Of a stretch of 5,605 nucleotides of DNA, positions 1 to 5,605 are shown piece by piece. A model generated the notes under the pieces. It was given only the letters and a program-made list of their open reading frames with translations, was not told the DNA's origin and searched no databases. The translations under genes were made by a program, and so were the position numbers. Location: NCBI GenBank assembly GCA_016462055.1, contig JAEMTX010000019.1, positions 1 through 5,605 on the forward strand, written 5' to 3'. Origin of the DNA: Acidimicrobiia bacterium (GTDB lineage Bacteria > Actinomycetota > Acidimicrobiia > Acidimicrobiales > Acidimicrobilacustridaceae). Within the stretch, counting starts at the first letter, position 1. Each line of letters opens with the position of its first letter.

Positions 1-888
1 GTCCTGACCCTGGGCTTCAAAGTCGTCATGCTCAACAACATGGTTATGCGAGCACCGTCTGAGAATGCTCCGGGGCGTATTGATTTGCTCGCTCTTGATA
101 GTGATCACGATTACGACCCGGTGTGGCAGCGATGTATTGACCTTGGAGTTGCGGTCACGGTGCATTCTCCAGCGCAAGGCCACGGCTTACGAACTTCGTC
201 ATCGCGTTACATGTACAACCACATTGGTAATTTCGGTGCTGCCGGCGACGCGTTTGCGAAGGCACTTTTCTTTGGTGGAGTAAGTCACCGATTCCCGGCT
301 CTCGCTTTTGCCTTCTTAGAAGGTGGAGTTGCAACAGGTGTCCAGTTGCTCTGTGATCTCGTTGATCGCTGGCAGAAACGAGGCGGCGCGGCGATCGGCC
401 AGTATGACCCTGCGAATCTTGATCACGAGGTGTGGGATCAATTATTTGATACCTATGGAGGTAAGCGGTTTGCTGATCCGCTCGTGCGTGAAGCAATGCT
501 TTCGCAGAGCGATAACCCACCCGTCGAGCTTGATGATTTTTGCGAGTGCGGTGTCTCATCAGCCAGCGACATAGTCAATCAATTCGATCGTTTCTATTTC
601 GGTTGTGAAGCCGACGATCGGACGATTGCCTGGGCATTCGCCGACGATGTCAATCCATGCAGCGCGCGCCTCAAGCCAATTCTTGGGTCAGACCTTGGGC
701 ATTGGGATGTTCAGGACATGACGGAGGTACTTCCCGAGGCCTACGAACTCGTGGAACATGGGGTCCTCGATCGTTCAGATTTTCGGGAATTTGTTTGCGA
801 TAACACCATCAAATTGCACGGTTCGATGAACCCAAACTTTTTCGATGGCACGCGCGTGGAGAATTACGCTCGCTCGCTGCTCTCGTAA
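1..888 (+). CDS. Amidohydrolase family protein (metal-dependent TIM-barrel hydrolase), 5'-truncated
   Basis: The reading frame is open from base 1, so this is the last 295 residues of a longer protein; the ATG at 28 is internal, because coding sequence (VLTLGFKVV) runs before it. It resembles the amidohydrolase-2 group (ACMSD/decarboxylase-like), cytoplasmic enzymes that hydrolyse or decarboxylate organic acids at a metal centre. Visible landmarks are VTVHSP with a probable metal-binding His (codon 163-165), the strand FPALAFAFLEGGV, and the motif GSDLGHWD near the end, whose Asp (691-693) is the expected metal/catalytic acid. The C-terminal NPNFFDGTRVE block is typical of the group. The N-terminal part, which should carry the first metal motif, lies outside the window. 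At the third metal position this protein has Glu (319-321) where classical members have His. It converges with the minus-strand operon. Family is fairly certain; substrate unknown. Confidence 0.88.
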   Translation, partial: VLTLGFKVVMLNNMVMRAPSENAPGRIDLLALDSDHDYDPVWQRCIDLGVAVTVHSPAQGHGLRTSSSRYMYNHIGNFGAAGDAFAKALFFGGVSHRFPALAFAFLEGGVATGVQLLCDLVDRWQKRGGAAIGQYDPANLDHEVWDQLFDTYGGKRFADPLVREAMLSQSDNPPVELDDFCECGVSSASDIVNQFDRFYFGCEADDRTIAWAFADDVNPCSARLKPILGSDLGHWDVQDMTEVLPEAYELVEHGVLDRSDFREFVCDNTIKLHGSMNPNFFDGTRVENYARSLLS

Positions 889-933
889 CGAAGCAAGTAG
901 TACGGAGTTAGAACTAACGGCTTTCACTCGCCG

Positions 934-2115
934 TCAACGTCGGAAGCGACTCGCAATGTGATGTTGCCGTATGACGATTTCGGCTCGTCGCTGCTCGGGC
1001 GAGAAGGGTTTGGTGCCGGGGTGGAGAGCTTCGGCAAGGTCTGTCAGTTTCACGACGCGACCCGATGGGACTGGCGATGTCGTGGTTCGAATAAATCGAT
1101 AGGTAACCAATGTGTCGCGAAGCCCTGAGGTATCGAGCCAGTTGGCGACGCCCGGATCGGAATGAGAAACAACAATCCGAAATCGACCATCAGGATCGAT
1201 CGTGAGTTGGGTGCCATTTCGACTGCAGGGTCGAGTGGCGATATCAAGTGACTCAAACCATCCGCCGTTGTAGAGAAGAAAGTTCCAGGTCCAAGCATCG
1301 GGCGCTTCGCCCTCAATGACGAATGCTTCGTCGTCACCGATTGAGCAAAAACCTGACCCGTAGGCGATATCCGTCGCACCGCCAAGCGCGGACGAGGCAG
1401 CAGCGATTGTGTTGACTTCTGCAGAGTTTCTGGCGTTGGTGACGTAACCGTTCCAGAATCGAAGTGAGGATTCGATCCAAATCTTTGCGACCTGAATGTT
1501 CTGCGCAATCTCAGAGTCAGTCAGCGACGGTTTCGCCAGACCTTCGTTTCCGATTTTCTCGATTCGGTAGTCGCCAGGTTTCTCGACCGACCAATCGTTG
1601 AAATATTCGCGAATGCTCACGATTCGGGCGCTCGGATCGAGTGCCATCCAGTTAGCCGCGTTGGTTGTATTGGTTGGGCTGAGAATGAGTTCGAAGTTTC
1701 CGTCTTCATCGGTGACGAGTTGGTCGTGCCAAATCTCGCCGTAGACGCCGAACTCTCCGAGTTGCATGTCGCCTTGATGAAGTGAGAAAAGGAATCCGTG
1801 TGTGTTGGTTCCGTTGCCCGTGATTCGGTACGCGTCGGTGCCGCGAATTGTCGCTCGCAGATAGCGGTTATCGACGTTCGGGCCACCCCACTTCGTAACG
1901 TCATCGTCGTATCGGTAAAACGAAGGGAAATCAGGGTCGCTGAATTCCAAGGCCCATTGCAGGCCGAATGTCGTGAGGCGAGCGAGGTATCGGTAGCCCT
2001 CAGCGGTTTCGCGTGTCCCAACAGGAAACGGTTCAGAAGCAAGTTCTTTCCCGAGTCGGTCGAGTGATTGCGCAAAATCTTCCCAAGCCCGCGAAGTAAG
2101 ACTGTCATTGTTCAT
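934..2115 (-). CDS. DUF1214 domain-containing protein
   Basis: A 393-residue protein, probably cytoplasmic, since no signal peptide or membrane segment is seen. The C-terminal third looks like a DUF1214 domain: the stretch GFCSIGDDEAFVIEG (about 255-269), then WTWNFLLYNGGW (275-286), and DPDGRFRIVVSHSDPGVANW (307-326) leading to a final strand. The N-terminal part, with GYRYLARLTTFGLQWALEF (40-58) and a GGPNVDNRYLRATI block near 77-90, is the region usually seen in stand-alone actinobacterial members, not a recognisable DUF1254 domain. The biochemical role of the family is unknown; members often sit among catabolic genes. It is the last gene of a three-gene operon, starting 38 bp after the SDR stop. 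I chose the ATG at 2115; an in-frame GTG at 2127 would add four residues (MIEP). Neither start has a clear Shine-Dalgarno sequence. Confidence 0.82.
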   Translation of the reverse strand: MNNDSLTSRAWEDFAQSLDRLGKELASEPFPVGTRETAEGYRYLARLTTFGLQWALEFSDPDFPSFYRYDDDVTKWGGPNVDNRYLRATIRGTDAYRITGNGTNTHGFLFSLHQGDMQLGEFGVYGEIWHDQLVTDEDGNFELILSPTNTTNAANWMALDPSARIVSIREYFNDWSVEKPGDYRIEKIGNEGLAKPSLTDSEIAQNIQVAKIWIESSLRFWNGYVTNARNSAEVNTIAAASSALGGATDIAYGSGFCSIGDDEAFVIEGEAPDAWTWNFLLYNGGWFESLDIATRPCSRNGTQLTIDPDGRFRIVVSHSDPGVANWLDTSGLRDTLVTYRFIRTTTSPVPSGRVVKLTDLAEALHPGTKPFSPEQRRAEIVIRQHHIASRFRR

Positions 2116-2153
2116 TGGTTCAATCACACCGATCAGTTGGTGATGTTTTCTGG

Positions 2154-2969
2154 TTACGGCTCATCGGGGAGTCCATAAATAGTGCGGGCGCCTGCGCTCA
2201 TAAATCCGACCGCATCCTTTTTCGGTAGCGCTCGCAACATGTCATAGGTCGCTCGATTTTGATCGCCGGCCACCCAAGTTGGTCCGTTGGCGAGGTTGGC
2301 GAGTCCTTCGCGTGCGACATCGTTGGGATCCATGCCAGGGAATTCGGCACTTCCAATTAGCGCACCGCTGCGTTCCATCGCCGGCGTGTGAGTGGCTCCT
2401 GCGACGAGCGCAAGGACATCGACTCCCAGTGGTTTGAGTTCGGCCCAGAGGCCTTCGGCAAGGTTCACGTCGAATGCCTTTGTGGCCGAATAGGTAGCGG
2501 TTCGCGCTGAACCGGAAACGGAGGAGACCGACGAGAGAAGGATGATGCCGCCTCGTCCGCGCTGACGCATCAGGCCGCCGAAATGGTGAGTGAGTTGCAC
2601 GGGGCCCGTGCAATTGAGTCGGACAAGACCGAGAGATTTCTCGACTGGTTCATCATGGAAACGCACTGCGCCGTGTGTTGCGCCGGCGTTATAGACAACA
2701 AGTCCGACTTCGATGTCGGAGGTCGCGTCGGCGAGCCGATCGCACATCTCGTCGTCGGTGAGATCAAGGGCTATTGGGCGCGTCTGGATAGGGAACTCAG
2801 ACTCCAACGAGGTGGCAAGCGCTGTCAGAGGGTCGGGTCGCCGTGCGACGAGTACGAGATTGATCCCGGCAGCAGCGATCTGTCGCGAAAATGATTCTCC
2901 GATTCCCTCTGAAGCGCCAGCGACAACAGCCCACGGCCCATAATTCGAAGTGAATTCAGTCGTGCTCAC
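2154..2969 (-). CDS. Short-chain dehydrogenase/reductase (SDR), NAD(P)-dependent
   Basis: A full-length classical SDR of 271 residues: a cytoplasmic Rossmann-fold oxidoreductase acting on a carbonyl/alcohol. The cofactor loop is AGASEGIG (17-24), with Ala replacing the usual Thr. An Arg-Arg pair (43-44) after the second strand suggests NADP(H). Further landmarks are DLT (69-71), YNAG (93-96), catalytic Asn119, Ser147, Tyr160 and Lys164 (YSATK). The usual PG after strand 6 is AG here (VAGATHTPAM). The C-terminal tail lacks the TGQ...DGG signature, and its overall style (YGPWAVVAGASEGIG near the start) recalls the DltE-like SDR group. The GTG start overlaps the stop of the upstream EthD-like gene by 4 bp (GTGA) and has no Shine-Dalgarno of its own, so translation is probably coupled. 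Substrate not identifiable. Confidence 0.93.
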   Translation of the reverse strand: MSTTEFTSNYGPWAVVAGASEGIGESFSRQIAAAGINLVLVARRPDPLTALATSLESEFPIQTRPIALDLTDDEMCDRLADATSDIEVGLVVYNAGATHGAVRFHDEPVEKSLGLVRLNCTGPVQLTHHFGGLMRQRGRGGIILLSSVSSVSGSARTATYSATKAFDVNLAEGLWAELKPLGVDVLALVAGATHTPAMERSGALIGSAEFPGMDPNDVAREGLANLANGPTWVAGDQNRATYDMLRALPKKDAVGFMSAGARTIYGLPDEP

Positions 2970-3685
2970 GCAACAATCGTCTCAGTAGCGCAGAGAAACG
3001 AAACAGAATTGTCGCGGTCGACGAAACGCGCTTCGTCTTCAGCTGCTTCAGTGCCGAGTCGGCCATCGCCAATTCCCTCGAAGAACAAATCGAGTGACTC
3101 AATCGAAAGTTCACTCACACTGTCAACGACGGTCGCTCCTACGCCCAGGCGTTTGGCCATATCGGAGGATGCTGTTGCATCCACATGAAACTGGGTATAA
3201 CCAGAAATATTTGGGGTGATAAAGCCAAAGTTCGAATGATTGTGGAAGTAGTAGTCGATGTACGCGGCATGTGTTGAGTGAGCTTTGCGGCGCATCAGGT
3301 AGAGGTAGCGCAACGGTGGGGGAGTGCTCTGGATGAGTTTCTGCGGGGCGCCAATTAGTGCTGCCGAAAGATCAAGGTGGGAAAGATCAGCCACGCGGTC
3401 ACCGAAATCTTGCATCGCATCAAGAAATGAGTCGAGGCCCGAGATCGAGTCAGTTTCGACCTCAAGCACGACATCAAAGGGGCGACACAACGGATTTGCT
3501 GCGGGGAAGGGGTCATCGGCGACCTCGGTCAACAAGGTGACCGTGACGTTGTCACCGCAATTGGCGGCGAGGGCAAGATCGCGCACCCGGGCAGACAACG
3601 CTTCTCGACAACCGCCTCTGGCAGCGAGATGAATTTGGAGTCGAAGGAGACTTGTGTCGGGTTGCGCTTCAGGATCGACCGGCAT
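2966..3685 (-). CDS. EthD-like domain protein, probably two ferredoxin-like halves
   Basis: A 239-residue protein, first gene of the minus-strand operon. The second half (about 124-237) looks like an EthD domain, a dimeric alpha/beta-barrel fold. It begins LRYLYLMRRKAHSTHAAYID (125-144), with the basic RRK pair expected after strand 1, then a helix ending YYFHNHSNFG, where His150 falls at the conserved His of the family, then a strand around GYTQFHVD, and ends with FVDRDNSVSFLCATE. The first half (about 12-110) has a similar strand-helix-strand pattern (LLRLQIHLA, then VTVTLLTEV, FDVVLEVET, LDSFLDAM) and may be a diverged second copy. Usual EthD proteins are about half this length. EthD was first seen in an ether-degradation gene cluster of Rhodococcus, and its exact role is unsettled. 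The ATG is supported by an AAGGA site 7 nt upstream. Function beyond fold is unknown. Confidence 0.75.
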   Translation of the reverse strand: MPVDPEAQPDTSLLRLQIHLAARGGCREALSARVRDLALAANCGDNVTVTLLTEVADDPFPAANPLCRPFDVVLEVETDSISGLDSFLDAMQDFGDRVADLSHLDLSAALIGAPQKLIQSTPPPLRYLYLMRRKAHSTHAAYIDYYFHNHSNFGFITPNISGYTQFHVDATASSDMAKRLGVGATVVDSVSELSIESLDLFFEGIGDGRLGTEAAEDEARFVDRDNSVSFLCATETIVA

Positions 3686-3692
3686 TTGGGTT

Positions 3693-3697
3693 TCCTT
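3693..3697 (-). promoter_or_regulatory. Ribosome binding site of the EthD-like gene
   Basis: On the minus strand the sequence reads AAGGA, seven bases before the ATG at 3685. It fixes the start of the first operon gene. The two downstream genes lack comparable sites, which suits translation coupled from this entry point. Confidence 0.65.
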
Positions 3698-3702
3698 CGT
3701 GA

Positions 3703-3708
3703 TTTATA
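3703..3708 (-). promoter_or_regulatory. Possible -10 element for the minus-strand operon
   Basis: The minus strand reads TATAAA, a fair -10 match. Transcription would start near 3697, leaving a leader of only about 12 nt with the AAGGA site at its very end. No -35 match is seen at 16-18 bp. The true promoter may lie further upstream, for example around the TTCTAGAA palindrome. Confidence 0.25.
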
Positions 3709-3724
3709 GGCGGTGGCAGAGTCC

Positions 3725-3763
3725 GAGAGATTTCTAGAATGTCGTTGCAGATTGGCATCTCTC
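3725..3763. promoter_or_regulatory. Inverted repeat in the divergent control region, possible operator
   Basis: Perfect 7-bp arms GAGAGAT (3725-3731) and ATCTCTC (3757-3763) are separated by 25 bp, giving centres 32 bp apart, about three helical turns. A second small palindrome, TTCTAGAA (3732-3739), lies between the arms. The repeat covers the candidate -35 of the plus-strand promoter and sits upstream of the minus-strand operon, so one regulator could control both directions. No regulator gene is present in the window. Operator function is inferred from position and symmetry only. Confidence 0.35.
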
Positions 3764-3773
3764 AGGGTACTGT
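3745..3773 (+). promoter_or_regulatory. Candidate promoter for the solute-binding protein gene
   Basis: A -35-like TTGCAG (3745-3750) and a -10-like TACTGT (3768-3773) are separated by exactly 17 bp. The -10 fits the TANNNT pattern common in actinobacteria; the -35 matches only the first three bases of TTGACA. The predicted start is at about 3779, the A of an ATG, which would make the first ORF leaderless and leave about 104 nt before the lipoprotein start. Confidence 0.4.
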
Positions 3774-3778
3774 GACTT

Positions 3779-3883
3779 ATGGCACCCCTGCGGCTGACGA
3801 CCAGTCGTTCCTTTCGTGATGCATGGGCGACCGGAGGCCGACCTCAACCGGGGTCAATCGGGATTCAAGACAAGGGGCGTTAA
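3779..3883 (+). CDS. Possible 34-residue upstream ORF / leader peptide
   Basis: An ATG at 3779 opens a 34-codon frame (begins MAPLRLTTSR, ends IGIQDKGR) that stops with TAA at 3881-3883, sharing one base with the ATG of the lipoprotein gene (TAATG). The AAGGGG ribosome site of the next gene lies inside its last codons. The candidate promoter would place the transcription start on this ATG, as in the leaderless small ORFs known from mycobacteria. The peptide is basic, has no recognisable domain and no run of one amino acid that would suggest classical attenuation. An open frame of this length can arise by chance, so the call is tentative. Confidence 0.3.
   Translation: MAPLRLTTSRSFRDAWATGGRPQPGSIGIQDKGR
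3872..3877 (+). promoter_or_regulatory. Ribosome binding site fixing the lipoprotein start at 3883
   Basis: AAGGGG lies five bases before the ATG at 3883. The alternative in-frame ATG at 3823 has no such site and would put twenty charged and polar residues before the signal peptide, so 3883 is preferred. Confidence 0.7.
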
Positions 3884-5301
3884 TGAGACGGTCATCGATA
3901 GTGCGAACGTTGGGTGCCATTGCGTGTGCGATGTTGCTCACGGTTGGGGCTGCTGCATGCGGCTCGAGCAGTGATAGCGAATCTTCGGGTGGCGGCGATA
4001 CCACCGGCGTCACTGACACCACGATCAAGATCGGTGTTGCGGTTTCCGATCTCGATGGACTTCGTGCCGCCGGCATGGCTCTTGCCCCGGCATTGACAAC
4101 CCAAAACCTTTCAAAGCGCCTCACCTCATACTTCGATGCGTGGAATGCCGCTGGCGGCATTAATGGCCGCAAGGTCGAAGGCGTTGTGTTGACATGGGAT
4201 CCAGTCAAGCCCGCAACCGGCCAGAAAGTATGCGACGACGCCACCATCAACAACGAGTTGTTTGCGTTCATTAACGCCAATGGTCTTGGCGCGAAATACA
4301 TCGAGTGCATTGTCGCCGCGGGGGTTCCGTCCTTCTTCGGCGACGTGGCGCCACAATTGGCTCATGACACCGGATGGTTGACGTCAACCAAGGCTCCAGT
4401 GGAAACCAACGCTGCAGCCGGTATCAAGGCAGCAATCGATTCAGGTCGAATTACCAAGACTGCGGTTGTTGGAATCTTGGCGGGTAACGGACCAGAGCAC
4501 ATTGCCGCGACCGCAACCGCAAAGGCCGCGCTTGAGGCAAACGGCAACAAGGTCACTGTTGCTCAGATCAATACCCTTCAGGGTGATCCAGGAATTCAGA
4601 ACACTGAATCGGCAGCAGCGGTGAACACATTCAAGGCCGCCAATGTGACCGATGTAGTTGTTGCTCTTCAGTTCACTGCTTCTGGTGGATTCTGGGACAA
4701 CGTCGCTGGCAACAAGTGGAACTTTTCAATTCTCGATGTTGCTTCTTCGATGTGCTCGGCCTATGGCGGTAAGAGTCTGAAGGCAGCAGCAGTCGGCAGC
4801 GTCTGTTTCACCTCTGATGGTGATTCAACCACGTCTGACGGAAAGTTGCGTCCTGAGACTGACTTCGAAAAGCAGTGTCGAGCAACCTACGACGCACTCG
4901 TGGTCAATGATTTTGCTGGAGCAAAGTCCTACGCCGGCGTGCCTTCAGGTGAAACCCGCACACTTCCTGACGGCATGAAGGTCAGTTCTGACTATCCGCC
5001 GAATGAGTGCATGTTCGCTGACGTCATCAAGAAGGGCCTCGAAAAGGCCGGGAAGAACCTGACCCGTGAGAGCTTCATGAAGGCCGTTCGCGGCCTTGGT
5101 GACCTGCCCTACGCGCTGGGTTCCGATGGCAAGGGTTCACAGGCCCCAGGTAAGACATATCTGGCCCTTTACGTCCATGCTGACAAGTTGACTGCTGCTC
5201 CCACCGGTACGGCAAAGAATGTCAACGGCACCTACAACAACTGCCCCGTTGATATTCAGTGCTGGGTGCCCGTCGATGCCAAGTGGTATCCGATTAAGTA
5301 A
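3883..5301 (+). CDS. ABC transporter substrate-binding lipoprotein (branched-chain amino acid/amide type)
   Basis: A 472-residue extracytoplasmic binding protein. It begins with a lipoprotein signal: MRRSSIVR, a hydrophobic stretch to about residue 22, then GAAAC with Cys26 as the lipid-attachment residue, followed by a flexible Ser/Gly/Asp linker. The mature part starts with the strand TIKIGVAVSDLDG (47-59) and continues with YFDAWNAAGGINGRKVEGVV (83-102), the hallmark of the type I periplasmic-binding fold (Peripla_BP_6, LivK-like). The second lobe begins near KTAVVGILAG (192-201), and VTDVVVALQF (255-264) follows. The family delivers amino acids, amides, urea or aromatic acids to a permease; the ligand here is unknown. 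Eight cysteines beyond Cys26 (117, 142, 291, 308, 332, 376, 454, 460) could form disulfides. No permease or ATPase gene adjoins; a terminator follows directly. Confidence 0.93.
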   Translation: MRRSSIVRTLGAIACAMLLTVGAAACGSSSDSESSGGGDTTGVTDTTIKIGVAVSDLDGLRAAGMALAPALTTQNLSKRLTSYFDAWNAAGGINGRKVEGVVLTWDPVKPATGQKVCDDATINNELFAFINANGLGAKYIECIVAAGVPSFFGDVAPQLAHDTGWLTSTKAPVETNAAAGIKAAIDSGRITKTAVVGILAGNGPEHIAATATAKAALEANGNKVTVAQINTLQGDPGIQNTESAAAVNTFKAANVTDVVVALQFTASGGFWDNVAGNKWNFSILDVASSMCSAYGGKSLKAAAVGSVCFTSDGDSTTSDGKLRPETDFEKQCRATYDALVVNDFAGAKSYAGVPSGETRTLPDGMKVSSDYPPNECMFADVIKKGLEKAGKNLTRESFMKAVRGLGDLPYALGSDGKGSQAPGKTYLALYVHADKLTAAPTGTAKNVNGTYNNCPVDIQCWVPVDAKWYPIK

Positions 5302-5327
5302 CGGCTGCCGAGACAAACGAGTTTCTG

Positions 5328-5364
5328 GAGGGCGTCGGCTTCGGTCGGCGCCCTCTTCTGTTTT
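5328..5364 (+). terminator. Intrinsic terminator with UUCG tetraloop after the binding-protein gene
   Basis: A 12-bp stem pairs 5328-5339 (GAGGGCGTCGGC) with 5344-5355 (GTCGGCGCCCTC), including two G-U wobbles, closed by the very stable loop cUUCGg (5340-5343). It is followed by the T-rich tail TTCTGTTTT (5356-5364). It lies 26 bp past the stop codon. On the other strand the tail is not T-rich, so it acts mainly on the plus-strand gene. Confidence 0.88.
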
Positions 5365-5365
5365 A

Positions 5366-5404
5366 CGCACACGCCAGGGGAGTGACGCGAGGGCCGAGTG
5401 TGCG
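5366..5404. repeat. Inverted repeat between convergent genes, possible minus-strand terminator stem
   Basis: Arms CGCACAC (5366-5372) and GTGTGCG (5398-5404) are perfect complements; three more pairs (GCC 5373-5375 with GGC 5392-5394) can form across a three-base bulge. It lies 34 bp past the stop of the right-hand SDR gene. No T-run follows on the minus strand, so a terminator role is weak. The rest of 5302-5438 shows nothing coding. Confidence 0.35.
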
Positions 5405-5438
5405 CTTGCTTGTCGATTACACGCTTGGCACCAATGCT

Positions 5439-5605
5439 TCAGGTGGTCGCAGATCCGCCGTTGATGGCGATGGTTTGTCCGGTTACCCAAGAGGCTTCTT
5501 CGGAAGCGAGGTAGACACACGCGTAACCGATGTCGGTTCCCGTGCCGAGCCGCCCTGTAGGAACAGTCTTGGCCATCTTCGCGGTGACGGTTCGGTGTTC
5601 TTCGT
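5439..5605 (-). CDS. Short-chain dehydrogenase/reductase, C-terminal end (5' part outside window)
   Basis: Only the last 54 residues are present. They carry the classical SDR C-terminal signature: VPTGRLGTGTDIGYACVYLA, then SEEASWVTGQTIAINGG, then SATT and the stop. The P-x-GRLG block and the TGQ-x-I-x-(N/D)GG end are typical of FabG-like classical SDRs, in which this region forms the last strand and the subunit interface. It is thus a different SDR subtype from the one at 2154-2969, which lacks this ending. The catalytic Ser-Tyr-Lys region is outside the window, so activity cannot be judged. The gene converges on the solute-binding protein gene, with the terminator between them. Confidence 0.9.
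   Translation of the reverse strand, partial: EEHRTVTAKMAKTVPTGRLGTGTDIGYACVYLASEEASWVTGQTIAINGGSATT

Noticed and set aside
28..30. ATG at 28 as the amidohydrolase start
   Set aside because: The frame is open and protein-like upstream to base 1, and the family needs an N-terminal metal-binding region that is missing here, so the gene is truncated by the window edge.
155..559. 134-codon minus-strand frame opposite the amidohydrolase
   Set aside because: It is rich in Arg, His and Gln, typical of an antisense shadow, and overlaps conserved amidohydrolase sequence.
889..933. Terminator between the convergent amidohydrolase and DUF1214 genes
   Set aside because: GTTAG/CTAAC (907-918) leaves a two-base loop, and ACGGC/GCCGT (917-934) has only five pairs, overlaps the DUF1214 stop and lacks a T-run in either direction. 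No convincing terminator is seen here.
1617..2108. 163-codon frame on the same strand inside the DUF1214 gene
   Set aside because: It is an out-of-frame overlap of a conserved protein, with no family features and no ribosome site.
3823..3882. Longer lipoprotein start at ATG 3823
   Set aside because: It adds twenty polar and charged residues before a normal signal peptide and has no ribosome site; the ATG at 3883 has AAGGGG five bases upstream.
3777..4310. 177-codon minus-strand frame opposite the lipoprotein gene
   Set aside because: It lies antisense to a clear coding sequence with signal peptide and family motifs, and its translation shows no recognisable domain; treated as a shadow.

Overview
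The window looks like a chromosomal segment from an actinobacterium of moderate GC content. The clues are the lipoprotein signal ending in AAACGSSSD followed by a Ser/Gly/Asp linker, GTG starts, a possible leaderless start, and a set of families (amidohydrolase, DUF1214, EthD, SDR) that commonly cluster in catabolic regions of Acidimicrobiia and mycobacteria-like organisms. The taxon is an inference; no marker gene is present.

Layout. Positions 1-888 (+) hold the 3' part of a metal-dependent amidohydrolase gene whose start lies outside the window. It converges, across a 45-bp gap, on a three-gene minus-strand operon read from 3685 down to 934: a two-part EthD-like protein, a short-chain dehydrogenase/reductase (SDR) and a DUF1214 protein. 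The first two genes overlap by 4 bp (GTGA), and the third follows after a short gap. Positions 3686-3882 form a divergent control region with an inverted repeat, a candidate plus-strand promoter, and a 34-codon upstream ORF whose stop codon overlaps the next start (TAATG). Positions 3883-5301 (+) encode a lipid-anchored solute-binding protein of the branched-chain amino acid/amide ABC transporter type. It is followed by a strong intrinsic terminator with a UUCG tetraloop. At the right edge (5439-5605, -) lies the C-terminal end of a second SDR gene, truncated by the window.

How it may work together. The binding protein would capture a small molecule outside the cell. The SDR (oxidoreduction), EthD-like protein (small alpha/beta-barrel), DUF1214 protein (unknown chemistry) and amidohydrolase (hydrolysis or decarboxylation) look like parts of a catabolic pathway for an aromatic, terpenoid or other organic compound. 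The substrate cannot be read from the sequence, and the link between the transporter component and the enzymes rests only on the shared divergent control region. No tRNA, rRNA, CRISPR array, insertion sequence or phage gene was seen.
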